A DNA stretch of 64,000 nt from CAXBCP01 sp963977005 (GCA_963977005.1 CAXBMQ010000009.1:121278-185277), one strand, 5' to 3'; counted from the first letter of the stretch, positions 26,891-35,632 are shown. The notes: a model not told the origin generated them from the letters alone. Translations and numbers: made by a program.

Positions 26891-27703
26891 ATGACCAACC
26901 GCGAATTTCTCGTCGATGTAGACAAATGCACCGGCTGCAATCTGTGTGTCATTTCCTGCAAGGACGAACACGTCGATGCCGCATATGCGCCCTGGTCGGT
27001 TCCACAACCCGAGACCGGACAGTTCTGGGTCGAGGTAAAACCGCTCGAGCGGGGGACCCTGCCGCGCGTGCGCGTCTCTTATATGCCGACATTCTGTCAG
27101 CATTGCGCCGATGCGCCCTGTATCACGGCATGTTCGGACGATGCGATCAAAACCCGTGACGACGGTCTTGTCTGGATCGACCCCGTTTCCTGCACTGGCT
27201 GTGGAGAATGCGAACCGGCCTGTCCGTACGACGTGATTTATTTCAACGAAGAGGCAAATATCGCACAGAAATGCACCGGCTGCGCACATCGCGTCGACGA
27301 GGATCTGTTGCCGCGCTGTGTGGAAGCATGCCCGCACGATGCCATCCTGTTCGGCGATGAAGGGGCATTCGAGGGAGGTGGACATGAAGTCCTGAAACCC
27401 GAGCACCGGGCAAACCCGCGCGTATTGTGGCAGGGGCTGCCGAAACCGTGGGTCGCCGGCGCCGTCATTGATGCTGAGCGAGACGAGGTGATTATTGGCG
27501 CGTCGGTGACGACGCTCGATCCGGTCGACAACACATCGCGCAAGGTAGAAACGGATGAATTCGGCGACTTCTGGATCAAAGGTTTGTCCGACGGACGGTC
27601 CTATAGCCTGGAAATCGCGGCTGACGGTCACAAAAGCGTCACGCAGGACGTCGCCACGGATGGAGACCGGGATTTGGGGACGGTCGTGCTGAAGCGCCTG
27701 TGA
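26891..27703 (+). CDS. Fe-S subunit of transhydroxylase-like molybdoenzyme
   Basis: A 270-residue electron-transfer subunit. Residues 1-160 form a DmsB-like ferredoxin region with four Cys quartets: CTGCNLCVISC, CQHCADAPCITAC, CTGCGECEPAC and CTGC followed by CVEAC, 16 Cys in all. Residues ~175-270 form a beta-rich, transthyretin/carboxypeptidase-regulatory-like domain (AGAVIDAERDEVIIGASV, DEFGDFWIKGL). A C-terminal beta domain of this kind is a feature of the Pelobacter transhydroxylase small subunit. That protein is reported to hold three clusters, so sixteen Cys here is a difference worth noting. Confidence 0.85.
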   Translation: MTNREFLVDVDKCTGCNLCVISCKDEHVDAAYAPWSVPQPETGQFWVEVKPLERGTLPRVRVSYMPTFCQHCADAPCITACSDDAIKTRDDGLVWIDPVSCTGCGECEPACPYDVIYFNEEANIAQKCTGCAHRVDEDLLPRCVEACPHDAILFGDEGAFEGGGHEVLKPEHRANPRVLWQGLPKPWVAGAVIDAERDEVIIGASVTTLDPVDNTSRKVETDEFGDFWIKGLSDGRSYSLEIAADGHKSVTQDVATDGDRDLGTVVLKRL

Positions 27704-27854
27704 TGTGTGCAATCAAATAGAGATAACAGGTGCAGGCAGATTCAAGTCCGGCATTACTATGCAGGGTATCCGGCGTTCATAAGAAAGACTGCGTTCCAAC
27801 GCGGTCAGTCCTGGCGGTGTCGGGAATGAAACGCGCCGGGAGGCTTATCGGTTG

Positions 27855-28280
27855 TTAGGACTGCGGCGGCAGCGGAACGCCCAGTGTGCCGCAGATGTCG
27901 CTGATCGCGCGGGCTTCGAGCGGACTCAGGGCGCCGTCGGCCTTTGAAATCGCAACGGCGACCCGGATCACCAGTTCGGCCGCCTCGTGGTTGCGGCCGA
28001 TCTTGGCGACCGCCGCCATCGCGTCCCGGCGCCCGGCATCCGGATTATCGGCAATCGCATCGGCGAAATCCCGATAGATATCGACGGCGATATGGGGATC
28101 GTATATCTGCAGATCCCTGACGGTTTCCAGCATCGTGTCGAGCGCGCTGAGTTCGGAAAAGGTCACTTCGCCATCCGCTGTTGCGACCAATGCGGACGCG
28201 GCCATTGTCGCATCCAGAAACTGGCGATTTTTTATTCGCGACAGACTATTGCGAAGCGTCTCCCTCGCTGTGCGAAACAT
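27855..28280 (-). CDS. TerB-like protein
   Basis: A 141-residue all-helical protein of the TerB superfamily, with VATADGEVTFSELSALD and ISKADGALSPLEARAI, two acidic repeats that may bind a metal. I start at ATG 28280, which has the strong ribosome site GGGGAAGGA. The tellurite link is only the family name; nothing here points to tellurite resistance. It is divergent from the YbaN-like gene. Confidence 0.85.
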   Translation of the reverse strand: MFRTARETLRNSLSRIKNRQFLDATMAASALVATADGEVTFSELSALDTMLETVRDLQIYDPHIAVDIYRDFADAIADNPDAGRRDAMAAVAKIGRNHEAAELVIRVAVAISKADGALSPLEARAISDICGTLGVPLPPQS

Positions 28281-28444
28281 CGAAGTGGTCCTTCCCCTAT
28301 ATTCCGGCAAGAGGATATCACATCCACGATTCCAACGAGAATACGGATTATCGGCCCGGCGCCGACCTTGAGATTCTGTTAATTCCTGCGCTGCATAATC
28401 GGCATATGATGAGTGATGGCGTCGTCTCACATCCAGCGGAACCG

Positions 28445-28816
28445 ATGAGTTCAAGAACCGGCCGGTTTCTGCTGATCGTGCTGGGCTGGTTAAGCATCCT
28501 CGTCGGCCTGGTCGGCGTGATCGTTCCCGGTTTGCCGACGACCGTGTTCCTGTTGATCGCCGCCTGGGCGTTTTCAAAATCGTCGGACCGGTTTCAGAGT
28601 TGGCTACTCGATCATCCGCGTCTCGGACCGCCGGTGATCGCCTGGCGCGAACGCGGGGCGATCCCGCTGAAGGCCAAGGTACTCGCCATTGTCATGATGG
28701 CGGCAAGCCTGTCGATCATCGTCTTCTATGTCGCTTCCGACTGGGTCCTGCCGACGGTTGTGGGGTCCATCATGATTTTTGCCGGCGCCTACGTCGTGAC
28801 CCGCCCGAACGCCTGA
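28445..28816 (+). CDS. DUF454 (YbaN-like) inner-membrane protein
   Basis: A 123-residue protein with three hydrophobic segments. The first half carries GWLSILVGLVGVIVPGLPTT and AAWAFSKSSDRFQSWLLDHP, and RERGAIPLKAKVLAI follows; these are hallmarks of DUF454/YbaN. The function is unknown. ATG at 28406 or 28409 would add 12-13 residues. The stop is 15 bp from the stop of the convergent reductase gene. Confidence 0.88.
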   Translation: MSSRTGRFLLIVLGWLSILVGLVGVIVPGLPTTVFLLIAAWAFSKSSDRFQSWLLDHPRLGPPVIAWRERGAIPLKAKVLAIVMMAASLSIIVFYVASDWVLPTVVGSIMIFAGAYVVTRPNA

Positions 28817-28831
28817 CGGCGACAATTCCGT

Positions 28832-29416
28832 CTAGGCGGCTGTGCGTCCCAGCGCGGTCATACGGGCAATCCAGCGATTACGGGTCTGCTCATTCGCTTC
28901 GTTCACCCTGCCGAACAGCGTTTCGCGCACCGGTCCGATACCTGCAAACTTGAGAATGTTGCGTTCGAGGCTGCGCAGGCTATGCGATAGATAAATCCAT
29001 CGGTAGGCCATCGCCGGCATACCCATCGTCACCACGATGCGTGCGGTACGACCTTTCAGCCGTTTTCTCGGCCAGCCCGGATCTCCGCGTTCGAAAGCGA
29101 AATCGGGGCGGATGGCCTGCTCCAGGAAACCCTTCAGCAGCGCGGGCATCGATCCCAGCCAGAGCGGGTAGACAATCAGGATATGCTCGGCCCAGCGGAT
29201 ATCTTCCTGGCTTGCTGCAATCGCAGTCGGCGGGGCGCCGGTCTCGAAATCGGCAGCGCTGCGCAGCAACGGGAAATCAAGCGCATGGAGATTCAGCCTC
29301 CGTACCTCGTGACCGTTATCCTCGGCGCCCGACGCATAGGCGTTCGCTAATCCGTGGCATAGCCGGCCGGTATCCGGATCCGGGTGAGAGTCGATGATCA
29401 GTATGCGCTTTGCCAT
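28832..29416 (-). CDS. NAD(P)H-dependent flavodoxin-fold oxidoreductase
   Basis: A 194-residue protein of the NAD(P)H:quinone reductase (KefF/MdaB/YwrO) family that probably binds FMN and reduces quinones or similar electrophiles. RILIIDSHPDPDTGRLCHGL is the FMN phosphate loop and VYPLWLGSMPALLKGFLEQ the second conserved stretch. I start at ATG 29416; a start at 29440 adds eight residues. The closest role cannot be told from sequence. Confidence 0.87.
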   Translation of the reverse strand: MAKRILIIDSHPDPDTGRLCHGLANAYASGAEDNGHEVRRLNLHALDFPLLRSAADFETGAPPTAIAASQEDIRWAEHILIVYPLWLGSMPALLKGFLEQAIRPDFAFERGDPGWPRKRLKGRTARIVVTMGMPAMAYRWIYLSHSLRSLERNILKFAGIGPVRETLFGRVNEANEQTRNRWIARMTALGRTAA

Positions 29417-29502
29417 GGTGGCAGGCATACCCGCCCCCAAAAGGCCTATCCTTGATCGCGGTTAACCGGGGCGCCGGCTGTCAGTCGATGGCCAATCGGC
29501 GA

Positions 29503-30054
29503 TCATTCCGGCGCGGGCACCTCGGCGATGCGTTCATAGGCCTTTTCGCTGAATTCGGCGCCCGGCGCATCGCCGCCGATGACGAACAGCATCAGGCCTT
29601 CGGTTTCTCCTTCGGGCGCTTCAACGCACTCAAAACGGCGGACCGCGCCGGGCGGGAACGACACCACATCGCAGGGCCCGACAATGATTTCCTCGTAATC
29701 GTCGCCTTCGTTCCACGCGCATTTCCATTTACCCTTCACCGGCATGAAGGTCTCATTGGTATCGTGATTGTGCATCAGCGGCCCTTTGCCTGCTTCCGCC
29801 CGTACGAAGCCCATGTTGAAGCCTTCGGCGATCGGGATCGCCGCCTGAAGAGAGACGTCTTCGCCGACCGGGGACACGACGCTTTCTTCGCCCTCGTTCT
29901 CGGGCGGCTGAAAGCCGATGACGTTGATCAATTCGCGGTCGCATTCCGGCAGATGGCTGTCGGGCAGGCCGGTGCGGGCGCCTTTCAGGTCCTTGAACAG
30001 GGCAACGCGTTTCATCATTTCGTCGCGGGTCCAGACACGTGTCTCGGGCAGCAT
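29503..30054 (-). CDS. Cupin-domain protein (copy 2)
   Basis: A 183-residue cupin, closely similar to the neighbouring copy over its whole length. Cupin motif 1 is complete (GKGPLMHNHDTNETFMPVKG) with two His and one Glu. In motif 2, PPGAVRRFEC has Arg where the third metal-binding His is expected, so metal binding may be changed. The substrate is unknown. It lies 30 bp downstream of copy 1 and probably shares its transcript. Confidence 0.85.
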   Translation of the reverse strand: MLPETRVWTRDEMMKRVALFKDLKGARTGLPDSHLPECDRELINVIGFQPPENEGEESVVSPVGEDVSLQAAIPIAEGFNMGFVRAEAGKGPLMHNHDTNETFMPVKGKWKCAWNEGDDYEEIIVGPCDVVSFPPGAVRRFECVEAPEGETEGLMLFVIGGDAPGAEFSEKAYERIAEVPAPE

Positions 30055-30084
30055 GGTGTTTCCTCCTTCGCTGGATTTCTGCAG

Positions 30085-30642
30085 TCAGGCCGGAACGGGC
30101 ACTTCGGCCATGCGTTTCCGGGCGGTTTCGCTGAATTCGTTGGCGGGAGCATCGCCCGCGACCACGAACATGATCAGGGCCGTCTCTTCGCCCTCGGCAG
30201 GTTCGATGCATTCGAAGCGGCGCATCACCCCGGGCGGGAACGAGATCACGTCGCACGGACCGGCCTCGATAAACTCGTAATCGTCGCCCTCGTTCCAGGC
30301 GCATTTCCACCGGCCGGATACCGGCATGAAGGTCTCGTTGGTGTCGTGGTTATGCATCAGGGGGCCGCAGCCGGGCTTGCACCGGGCGAAGCCCATGTTG
30401 AAGCCTTCCGATATCCGGATTGCCGAATTGCGCGCCGCATCGGCACCGACCGGCGAATTGACCATACCCCCGCCGTCGCCTTCGCCCGGCGGCGGCTGGA
30501 AACCGATGACGTTGAATATCTCCTTTTCGGCTTCCGGCAGGTGGCTGTCGGGTAGCCCGCCCTTGTTGCCGATCAAATCCTTGAACAGAGCGACCCGTTG
30601 CATCATTTCTTCGCGGGTCCAGACACGGGTTTCCGGCAACAT
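30085..30642 (-). CDS. Cupin-domain protein (copy 1)
   Basis: A 185-residue cupin whose N-terminus (MLPETRVWTREEMMQRVALF) nearly repeats that of copy 2, pointing to a tandem duplication. Motif 1 is CGPLMHNHDTNETFMPVSG; motif 2 again has Arg for His (PPGVMRRFEC). The main difference is a Gly-rich insertion near residue 60. It lies 80 bp downstream of the ABC-2 permease gene on the same strand. Confidence 0.85.
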   Translation of the reverse strand: MLPETRVWTREEMMQRVALFKDLIGNKGGLPDSHLPEAEKEIFNVIGFQPPPGEGDGGGMVNSPVGADAARNSAIRISEGFNMGFARCKPGCGPLMHNHDTNETFMPVSGRWKCAWNEGDDYEFIEAGPCDVISFPPGVMRRFECIEPAEGEETALIMFVVAGDAPANEFSETARKRMAEVPVPA

Positions 30643-30722
30643 TGGCTGTCTCCTTTGTCGATCTGCATATGTCCCGGCGGCAAGTCGGCCGGCACCCTGC
30701 GTTCAGTATAGCCCCGGCGCGA

Positions 30723-31484
30723 TCAGTTTTTAAGCCGGTAACCGGTGCGGAAAATCCACCAAACCGTGCCGATGCAAATGGTGAGAAAAAGCAGGATCAT
30801 CGCGACGCTGGTCGCGACCGGCACGTCGGCCGTACCGTAGAAGCTCCAGCGAAAAGCGCTGATTAGATACACGACCGGATTGAACAGCGTCAGCGTCCGC
30901 CAAAAGGACGGCAGCATGTCGATTGAATAGAAACTACCTCCCAGGAAGGTCAGCGGGGTAATGACCAGCATCGGCACGAATTGCAGTTTCTCGAAGTTGT
31001 CTGCCCAGATGCCTATGATGAAGCCTAACAGGCTGAAAGTGATCGCGGTCGCGATGAGGATGCAGACCATCGCCACGGGATGGGCGATGTCGTAATCGAC
31101 GAACAGCCGTGCCGTTGCCAGGATAATGAAACCGAGGACGATCGATTTCGTCGCCGCCGCGCCGACATATCCGAGTACCACCTCGAACGAAGATACCGGG
31201 GCCGACAAAAGCTCGTAGATCGTGCCGGTGAACCGGGGCAGGTGGATGCCGAAGGACGCGTTCGACACGCTCTCGGTCAGCACCGACAGCATAATCAGGC
31301 CGGGAATGATGAACGCGGCAAAGGTCACCCCGTTGATTTCGGTGATGCGCGAGCCGATCGCCGCCCCGAAAACGATGAAATACAGCGTTGTCGTGACCAC
31401 CGGCGACACTACGCTCTGGAACAGGGTGCGCCACGTGCGGGCCATTTCGAACAGATAGATCGCGCGCAGACCATGCAGATTCAT
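30723..31484 (-). CDS. ABC-2 type exporter permease
   Basis: A 253-residue permease with six hydrophobic segments. The ABC-2 family is recognised from SVVSPVVTTTLYFIVFG at the N-terminus and PLTFLGGSFYSIDMLP near the end. It should form an exporter with the adjacent ATPase, whose stop overlaps its start by 4 bp. The exported compound is unknown. Confidence 0.92.
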   Translation of the reverse strand: MNLHGLRAIYLFEMARTWRTLFQSVVSPVVTTTLYFIVFGAAIGSRITEINGVTFAAFIIPGLIMLSVLTESVSNASFGIHLPRFTGTIYELLSAPVSSFEVVLGYVGAAATKSIVLGFIILATARLFVDYDIAHPVAMVCILIATAITFSLLGFIIGIWADNFEKLQFVPMLVITPLTFLGGSFYSIDMLPSFWRTLTLFNPVVYLISAFRWSFYGTADVPVATSVAMILLFLTICIGTVWWIFRTGYRLKN

Positions 31485-32467
31485 GATGATTCCCCGATCA
31501 CACTCACGAAAATATCCTCAAGCGAGCTCTGGCGCGTATCGAGATCGGAGAACCGGATTCCAAGCCGGTCGAGGTCCGCGAGCAGTCGCGTCGTTCCGGT
31601 TCGTTCGGCTTGCGTGTCGAAGGTGAAGACCAGGGTGGCGCCGTCATCTTCCAGTGCAAGTTCGTGTCCTGAAAGGTCTGCCGGGATAGTTTCCATCGGA
31701 TGGTGCAGGTTGAGCCGAAGTTCCTTCTTTCCGAGTTTCTTCATCAGGTCCGACTTTTCTTCGACCAGCACGATCCGCCCGCCGTTAATCACGCCGATCC
31801 GGTCGGCCATTTCCTCCGCTTCCTCGATGTAGTGGGTGGTCAGGATGATGGTGACACCGGTTTGCTGAAGCTTGCGCACCATGTCCCACATGCCGCGGCG
31901 CAGTTCGACGTCGACCCCCGCCGTCGGCTCGTCGAGGAACAGGATTTCGGGCTCGTGCGAGAGCGCCTTGGCAATCAGGACGCGGCGCTTCATGCCGCCG
32001 GACAGGGTGATGATTTTGGACTCCCGGCGGTCCCACAGCGACAGATCGCGCAGGATGCGTTCGATGACCGCGGCGTCGGGCTTTTTTCCGAACAGGCCGC
32101 GGCTGAAGGTGACCGTGTTCCAGACGGTCTCGAACGCGTCCGTGGTCAGTTCCTGGGGCACGAGTCCGATCTTGGCGCGCGTTTTGCGGTAGTCACGGAC
32201 GATGTCGTCTCCGCCGGCGGTAACCCGGCCGGAGGTCGGATTGACGATGCCGCAGATAATGCTGATCAACGTCGTTTTGCCGGCGCCGTTTGGCCCGAGC
32301 AGCGCAAAAATCTCGCCGCGCCGGATTTCAAGATCGACATCGGTTAGTGCGGCGTGGCCGCCGGCGTAGGTTTTCGAGAGTTTCGAGACGACAATTGCAG
32401 AAGCGGCAGCCGGTTCCGGCGCGTTATCCGCCGTACCGGTCGGTTGTCCGTTACTGTCGAGTGGCAT
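31481..32467 (-). CDS. ABC-2 exporter ATPase
   Basis: A 328-residue DrrA/YadG-like ATPase. Walker A is LLGPNGAGKTT, the signature is LSGGMKRRVLIAKAL and Walker B is ILFLDEPTAGVD, followed by TTHYIEEAEEMADRI. The last ~80 residues are the usual accessory domain. I start at ATG 32467, near the ABC core; the frame is open upstream for 80 codons, but that region faces the promoter of the divergent UbiD gene. Confidence 0.93.
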   Translation of the reverse strand: MPLDSNGQPTGTADNAPEPAAASAIVVSKLSKTYAGGHAALTDVDLEIRRGEIFALLGPNGAGKTTLISIICGIVNPTSGRVTAGGDDIVRDYRKTRAKIGLVPQELTTDAFETVWNTVTFSRGLFGKKPDAAVIERILRDLSLWDRRESKIITLSGGMKRRVLIAKALSHEPEILFLDEPTAGVDVELRRGMWDMVRKLQQTGVTIILTTHYIEEAEEMADRIGVINGGRIVLVEEKSDLMKKLGKKELRLNLHHPMETIPADLSGHELALEDDGATLVFTFDTQAERTGTTRLLADLDRLGIRFSDLDTRQSSLEDIFVSVIGESS

Positions 32468-32627
32468 GGGGGCTCCGGGTATTCGCGACCCGAAGAGTGC
32501 TCGGATCGGGACTTTTAGAGACGTATTCGCCGGGCGGGTCAAGCTGCTTCCGGCAGCTGTATTTTGACAGTGAAACATTTCCTGTATGTTCCCCGTCAAC
32601 GGGACAACCAAAACGGAAAGCAGGACG

Positions 32628-34232
32628 ATGGCCGACGATTTTCGCGAACTGATTGACGAATTGCGTGCAGCGGACGAGCTGATCGAGATCGAAAAGCCGG
32701 TCGACATCCGCCATATCGCGACGCTCGTCGATCAGTCGGACAAGGCGCTGATGTTTACCAATGTGAACGGCTATGACATGCCGGTCATTTCCGGGGTGAC
32801 CAACAGCCGCGAACGCCTCGCGATTGCTGCCGGGTGCGATTTTTCCGACATCGAGGGTCGTCTCCGCGAAGGGCTAGACCGGCCGATTGAGCCCGATTTC
32901 GTCAATACCGGGCCGGTGCGCGAAATCTATCTCGAAGGTGACGATGTCGATCTGCACGACCTGCCGATCCCGCTGTTCTCCGTGCTCGATGGAGGGCCGA
33001 TGATTACCGCCGGCGTGACCCTGTCGCGCGATCCCGACGAAGACGAAAATTCGGCGATCAATGCCGGTGTCTATCGTTTTCTGGTCAAGGAAAAGAACCT
33101 GACCGGTATCGATATCGTCACGCCAAACAACCTGCATCGCTACGCGGCGAAGGCCTATGAAAAAGGCGAGCCGTTGCCGATTTCGATCAATATCGGGACG
33201 CACCCGTTCGAACTGATCTGTTCGACCTACAAGGCGCGGGCCGGGGTCAGCGAGCTCGGCATCGCCGGCGGCATGCGCGGCCATGGCGTGCCGCTGACAC
33301 AGTGTCAGACCATCGATATGCCCTGCATCGCCGATGCCGAAATCGTCCTGGAGGCGGAAATCCTGCCGACCGGCTGGACCCAGCCCGAAGGCCGTTTCGG
33401 TGAATTTACCCGCCTGATGGGCGGGCTGCACTGGAACCCGCATGTTCGGATCAAGGCGATCTCAATGCGCAAGAACCCGATGTACTATGCGCTGCACATG
33501 CCGTGGGAGAATATCTGGCCGTCGGGACCGATCTACGAAGCCAACGTCCGCCGCGTGCTCGACGAAGCCGGGGTTAACGTGACGGCCGTCAATATCACGC
33601 CCGGAGGGTGCTGCCACTGGCATGCGATCATCGCGATCAGGCCGCTGCCCGGGGACGGCAAGAATGCTATTGCGGCGGCTTTGTCCGTCGCCGACATGAA
33701 GCACGTGACGGTGGTTGATCACGATATTGATGTGTTCGATCCGGTCGATGTCGAATGGGCGGTTGCCACGCGCGTTCAGGCGGACCGCGATGTCATGATT
33801 ATTTCCGGCGCACGCTCCAAGCCGCTGGATCCCAGCCTGCCGCCGCCCGGACCGTATTCGCGCGTACCGACAACGGCCAAGATGGGCATTGATGCGACGA
33901 TTCCCGATAACGTGCCACGCGAACGGTTCCACCGGATCACTTATGCCTATGCCGACCAGGTCAAACTTGAAGATTTTATCGGCCCGGCAAGCGGCGCCGC
34001 AAAACCGACACAGGAAATCGGTACCGATGCCCTGGCGGAGGAGATCAGGCAATTGGTCACAGACACACCGCTGTATTTCGCCGAACTGTGCGAGAAATTC
34101 GTCGGCTACGGCTTCCAGGCGGTGAACCGTGCCCTTGGGAAGCTGCACGAGGACGGCGTGCTGTGGCAGGACGCCGAGGGCCGCCATTGCCTGAAGGGGT
34201 CGAAATTTGCCGCCGTGCCGCCGAAGCGCTAG
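32628..34232 (+). CDS. UbiD-family decarboxylase with C-terminal extension
   Basis: A 534-residue prenyl-FMN-dependent (de)carboxylase. The active-site region TQPEGRFGEFTRLMGG carries the conserved Glu/Arg pattern, and GIAGGMRGHGVPL and PWENIWPSGPIYEANVRR are family stretches. UbiD enzymes act on aromatic and unsaturated acids such as protocatechuate, gallate or the ubiquinone precursor. The last ~65 residues (LVTDTPLYFAELCEKF to the end) look like a winged-helix domain not usual in UbiD. AGGACG precedes ATG 32628. The ubiX partner is not in the window. Confidence 0.9.
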   Translation: MADDFRELIDELRAADELIEIEKPVDIRHIATLVDQSDKALMFTNVNGYDMPVISGVTNSRERLAIAAGCDFSDIEGRLREGLDRPIEPDFVNTGPVREIYLEGDDVDLHDLPIPLFSVLDGGPMITAGVTLSRDPDEDENSAINAGVYRFLVKEKNLTGIDIVTPNNLHRYAAKAYEKGEPLPISINIGTHPFELICSTYKARAGVSELGIAGGMRGHGVPLTQCQTIDMPCIADAEIVLEAEILPTGWTQPEGRFGEFTRLMGGLHWNPHVRIKAISMRKNPMYYALHMPWENIWPSGPIYEANVRRVLDEAGVNVTAVNITPGGCCHWHAIIAIRPLPGDGKNAIAAALSVADMKHVTVVDHDIDVFDPVDVEWAVATRVQADRDVMIISGARSKPLDPSLPPPGPYSRVPTTAKMGIDATIPDNVPRERFHRITYAYADQVKLEDFIGPASGAAKPTQEIGTDALAEEIRQLVTDTPLYFAELCEKFVGYGFQAVNRALGKLHEDGVLWQDAEGRHCLKGSKFAAVPPKR

Positions 34233-34269
34233 CAGGCCGGGTTAATACGGCGGTCAAATCTTCCGTTCA

Positions 34270-34305
34270 GGCAGCGTTAAGGTTGGGGCTGTTACCAACG
34301 CTGCC
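34270..34305. promoter_or_regulatory. Inverted repeat between the UbiD and DM9-like genes
   Basis: GGCAGCGTT (34270-34278) pairs perfectly with AACGCTGCC (34297-34305) around an 18-bp loop. No T-run follows, so it is a weak terminator candidate. It could be a leader structure or operator for the downstream secreted-protein gene at 34389. Confidence 0.35.
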
Positions 34306-34388
34306 GCAAACCGAGACTGCGAACCGGGAAAGCCATTCGATCCCGGTCAGGACATATCGGGGCAACAACTAAAAAGGGGTAGGAACTC

Positions 34389-35579
34389 ATGACGCAATTT
34401 TCATTCAGATCCGTCGCGAAGACGGCTGCCGGCGCGCTGGTCGTCGGCGTGATGGTGGGCGCGATGTTTGCATCGGGCGCCAGGGCCCAGCAGGGCATCG
34501 GCTGGGTGGCAGGCAAGGGCGCTGCCATGCCGAAGGGAGCTGTGGTCGGCGGTAAGGAACCTGGCCGGACGCTGTTTGTCTGCCGTGCGCCGCATAACGG
34601 GGGGATTCACCCGGGCAAGGTTGTCGCCGGTAAATGCAATATCGGTTACGGCGGAAAAGAGATCGTTTCGACCAAGTTCCAGGTGATGGTCAATCGGGGT
34701 GCCCGGATCGGCTGGGTGGCGCCTCGTGCCGGGAAGGTTCCCCCCAATGCGTATATCGGCGGCAAGGAACCTGGCCGGACGCTGTTCGTGTGCCGCGCGC
34801 CCCATAGCGGGGGGATTCACCCGGGCAAGGTTGTTGCCGGTAAATGCAATATCGGTTACGGCGGAAAAGAGATCGTTTCGACCAAGTTCCAGGTGATGAT
34901 CGTCGCCAAACGACCGGATGCGCCGCCACCGGCGGCGTCCCTGCCGAAAGGCATGGCGTGGACATCGGCACGTGGACCGAAACCTCCGGCCGGTGCGGTT
35001 GCGAGCGGGTATGAGCGTGGCCAGCCTGTCTTTATTTGCCGGGCGCCGTCCCGGGGCGGGCTTGTTCCGGGGAAGCTGATCGGCAAACGCTGCATTATCG
35101 GCGCCGGTGGGCGAGAGGTTTCTGCCCCGAAATATCAGATTCTCGTCCGTGCGGGACAAGGGGTCAGATGGATGCCGGCCCGCGCCGTCAAGGATATGCG
35201 GACCGCGTTTCCCGGCGGGTCCGGCCCGCGTGTCGTCCAGCATGCCTGCTCCGGCCGTCATGGCGCGGGGCGTCATCCGGGTAAACTGGTCAACGGCGTG
35301 TGCTATATCGCCTACGGGCCCAAGGAAATTCCGCTTCGCAAGTACACCGTTCTGGTCAATCGGGGCAGTGCCAAGGTCGGCTGGGCGCCCGCTACCGGCG
35401 GCAGGATTCCCGGCGGCGCTGTCTCCGGCGGTTCCGAAAGAGGCCAGCGCCTGTATGTATGCCGCGGTCCCGTCGCCGGCGGCCTGATGACCGGTAAGGT
35501 CTGGAATAAAACCTGCCATATCGGTTATCGCGGGCGGACGCACCGGGTCGCCAAGTATCAGGTGATGGTCGCAAAGTAG
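34389..35579 (+). CDS. Secreted protein with five DM9/DUF3421-like repeats
   Basis: A 396-residue protein with a signal peptide (cut near ASGARA). Five tandem repeats of ~70 residues follow, each with a W near the start, a GG-x-E-x-G-R region, a C-R/G-A/G-P-x-x-GG stretch, PGK, a second Cys and a YGGKE-like end. This is the pattern of DM9/DUF3421 repeats, known from insect proteins and lectin-like modules. Each repeat has two Cys that could form a disulfide. It may bind glycans or surfaces; that is inference. A strong terminator follows. Confidence 0.82.
   Translation: MTQFSFRSVAKTAAGALVVGVMVGAMFASGARAQQGIGWVAGKGAAMPKGAVVGGKEPGRTLFVCRAPHNGGIHPGKVVAGKCNIGYGGKEIVSTKFQVMVNRGARIGWVAPRAGKVPPNAYIGGKEPGRTLFVCRAPHSGGIHPGKVVAGKCNIGYGGKEIVSTKFQVMIVAKRPDAPPPAASLPKGMAWTSARGPKPPAGAVASGYERGQPVFICRAPSRGGLVPGKLIGKRCIIGAGGREVSAPKYQILVRAGQGVRWMPARAVKDMRTAFPGGSGPRVVQHACSGRHGAGRHPGKLVNGVCYIAYGPKEIPLRKYTVLVNRGSAKVGWAPATGGRIPGGAVSGGSERGQRLYVCRGPVAGGLMTGKVWNKTCHIGYRGRTHRVAKYQVMVAK
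34551..34688 (+). repeat. 138-bp direct repeat, copy A (in the DM9-like gene)
   Basis: It differs from copy B at 34761-34898 at only seven positions by my count, and just one of them lies in the last ~85 bp. The other three protein repeats are far more diverged, so these two are a recent duplication or have been homogenised. Confidence 0.9.
34761..34898 (+). repeat. 138-bp direct repeat, copy B (in the DM9-like gene)
   Basis: Partner of copy A, 210 bp downstream and in the same reading frame. Unequal recombination between the copies would remove or add exactly one repeat of the secreted protein. Confidence 0.9.
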
Positions 35580-35606
35580 CACCGGCGCGTGCATCGGTCA
35601 TGAAAA

Positions 35607-35632
35607 CGGGGCGGTCAGAAATGACCGCCCCG
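35607..35632. terminator. Bidirectional Rho-independent terminator
   Basis: An 11-bp perfect stem (CGGGGCGGTCA / TGACCGCCCCG) with a four-base loop is followed by CTTTTC on the plus strand and TTTTC on the minus strand. It lies between the convergent DM9-like gene and apt and can stop both. Confidence 0.88.

Noticed and set aside
27855..28280. Tellurite resistance from the TerB-like gene
   Set aside because: No other ter genes are present, and TerB folds occur in many unrelated contexts.
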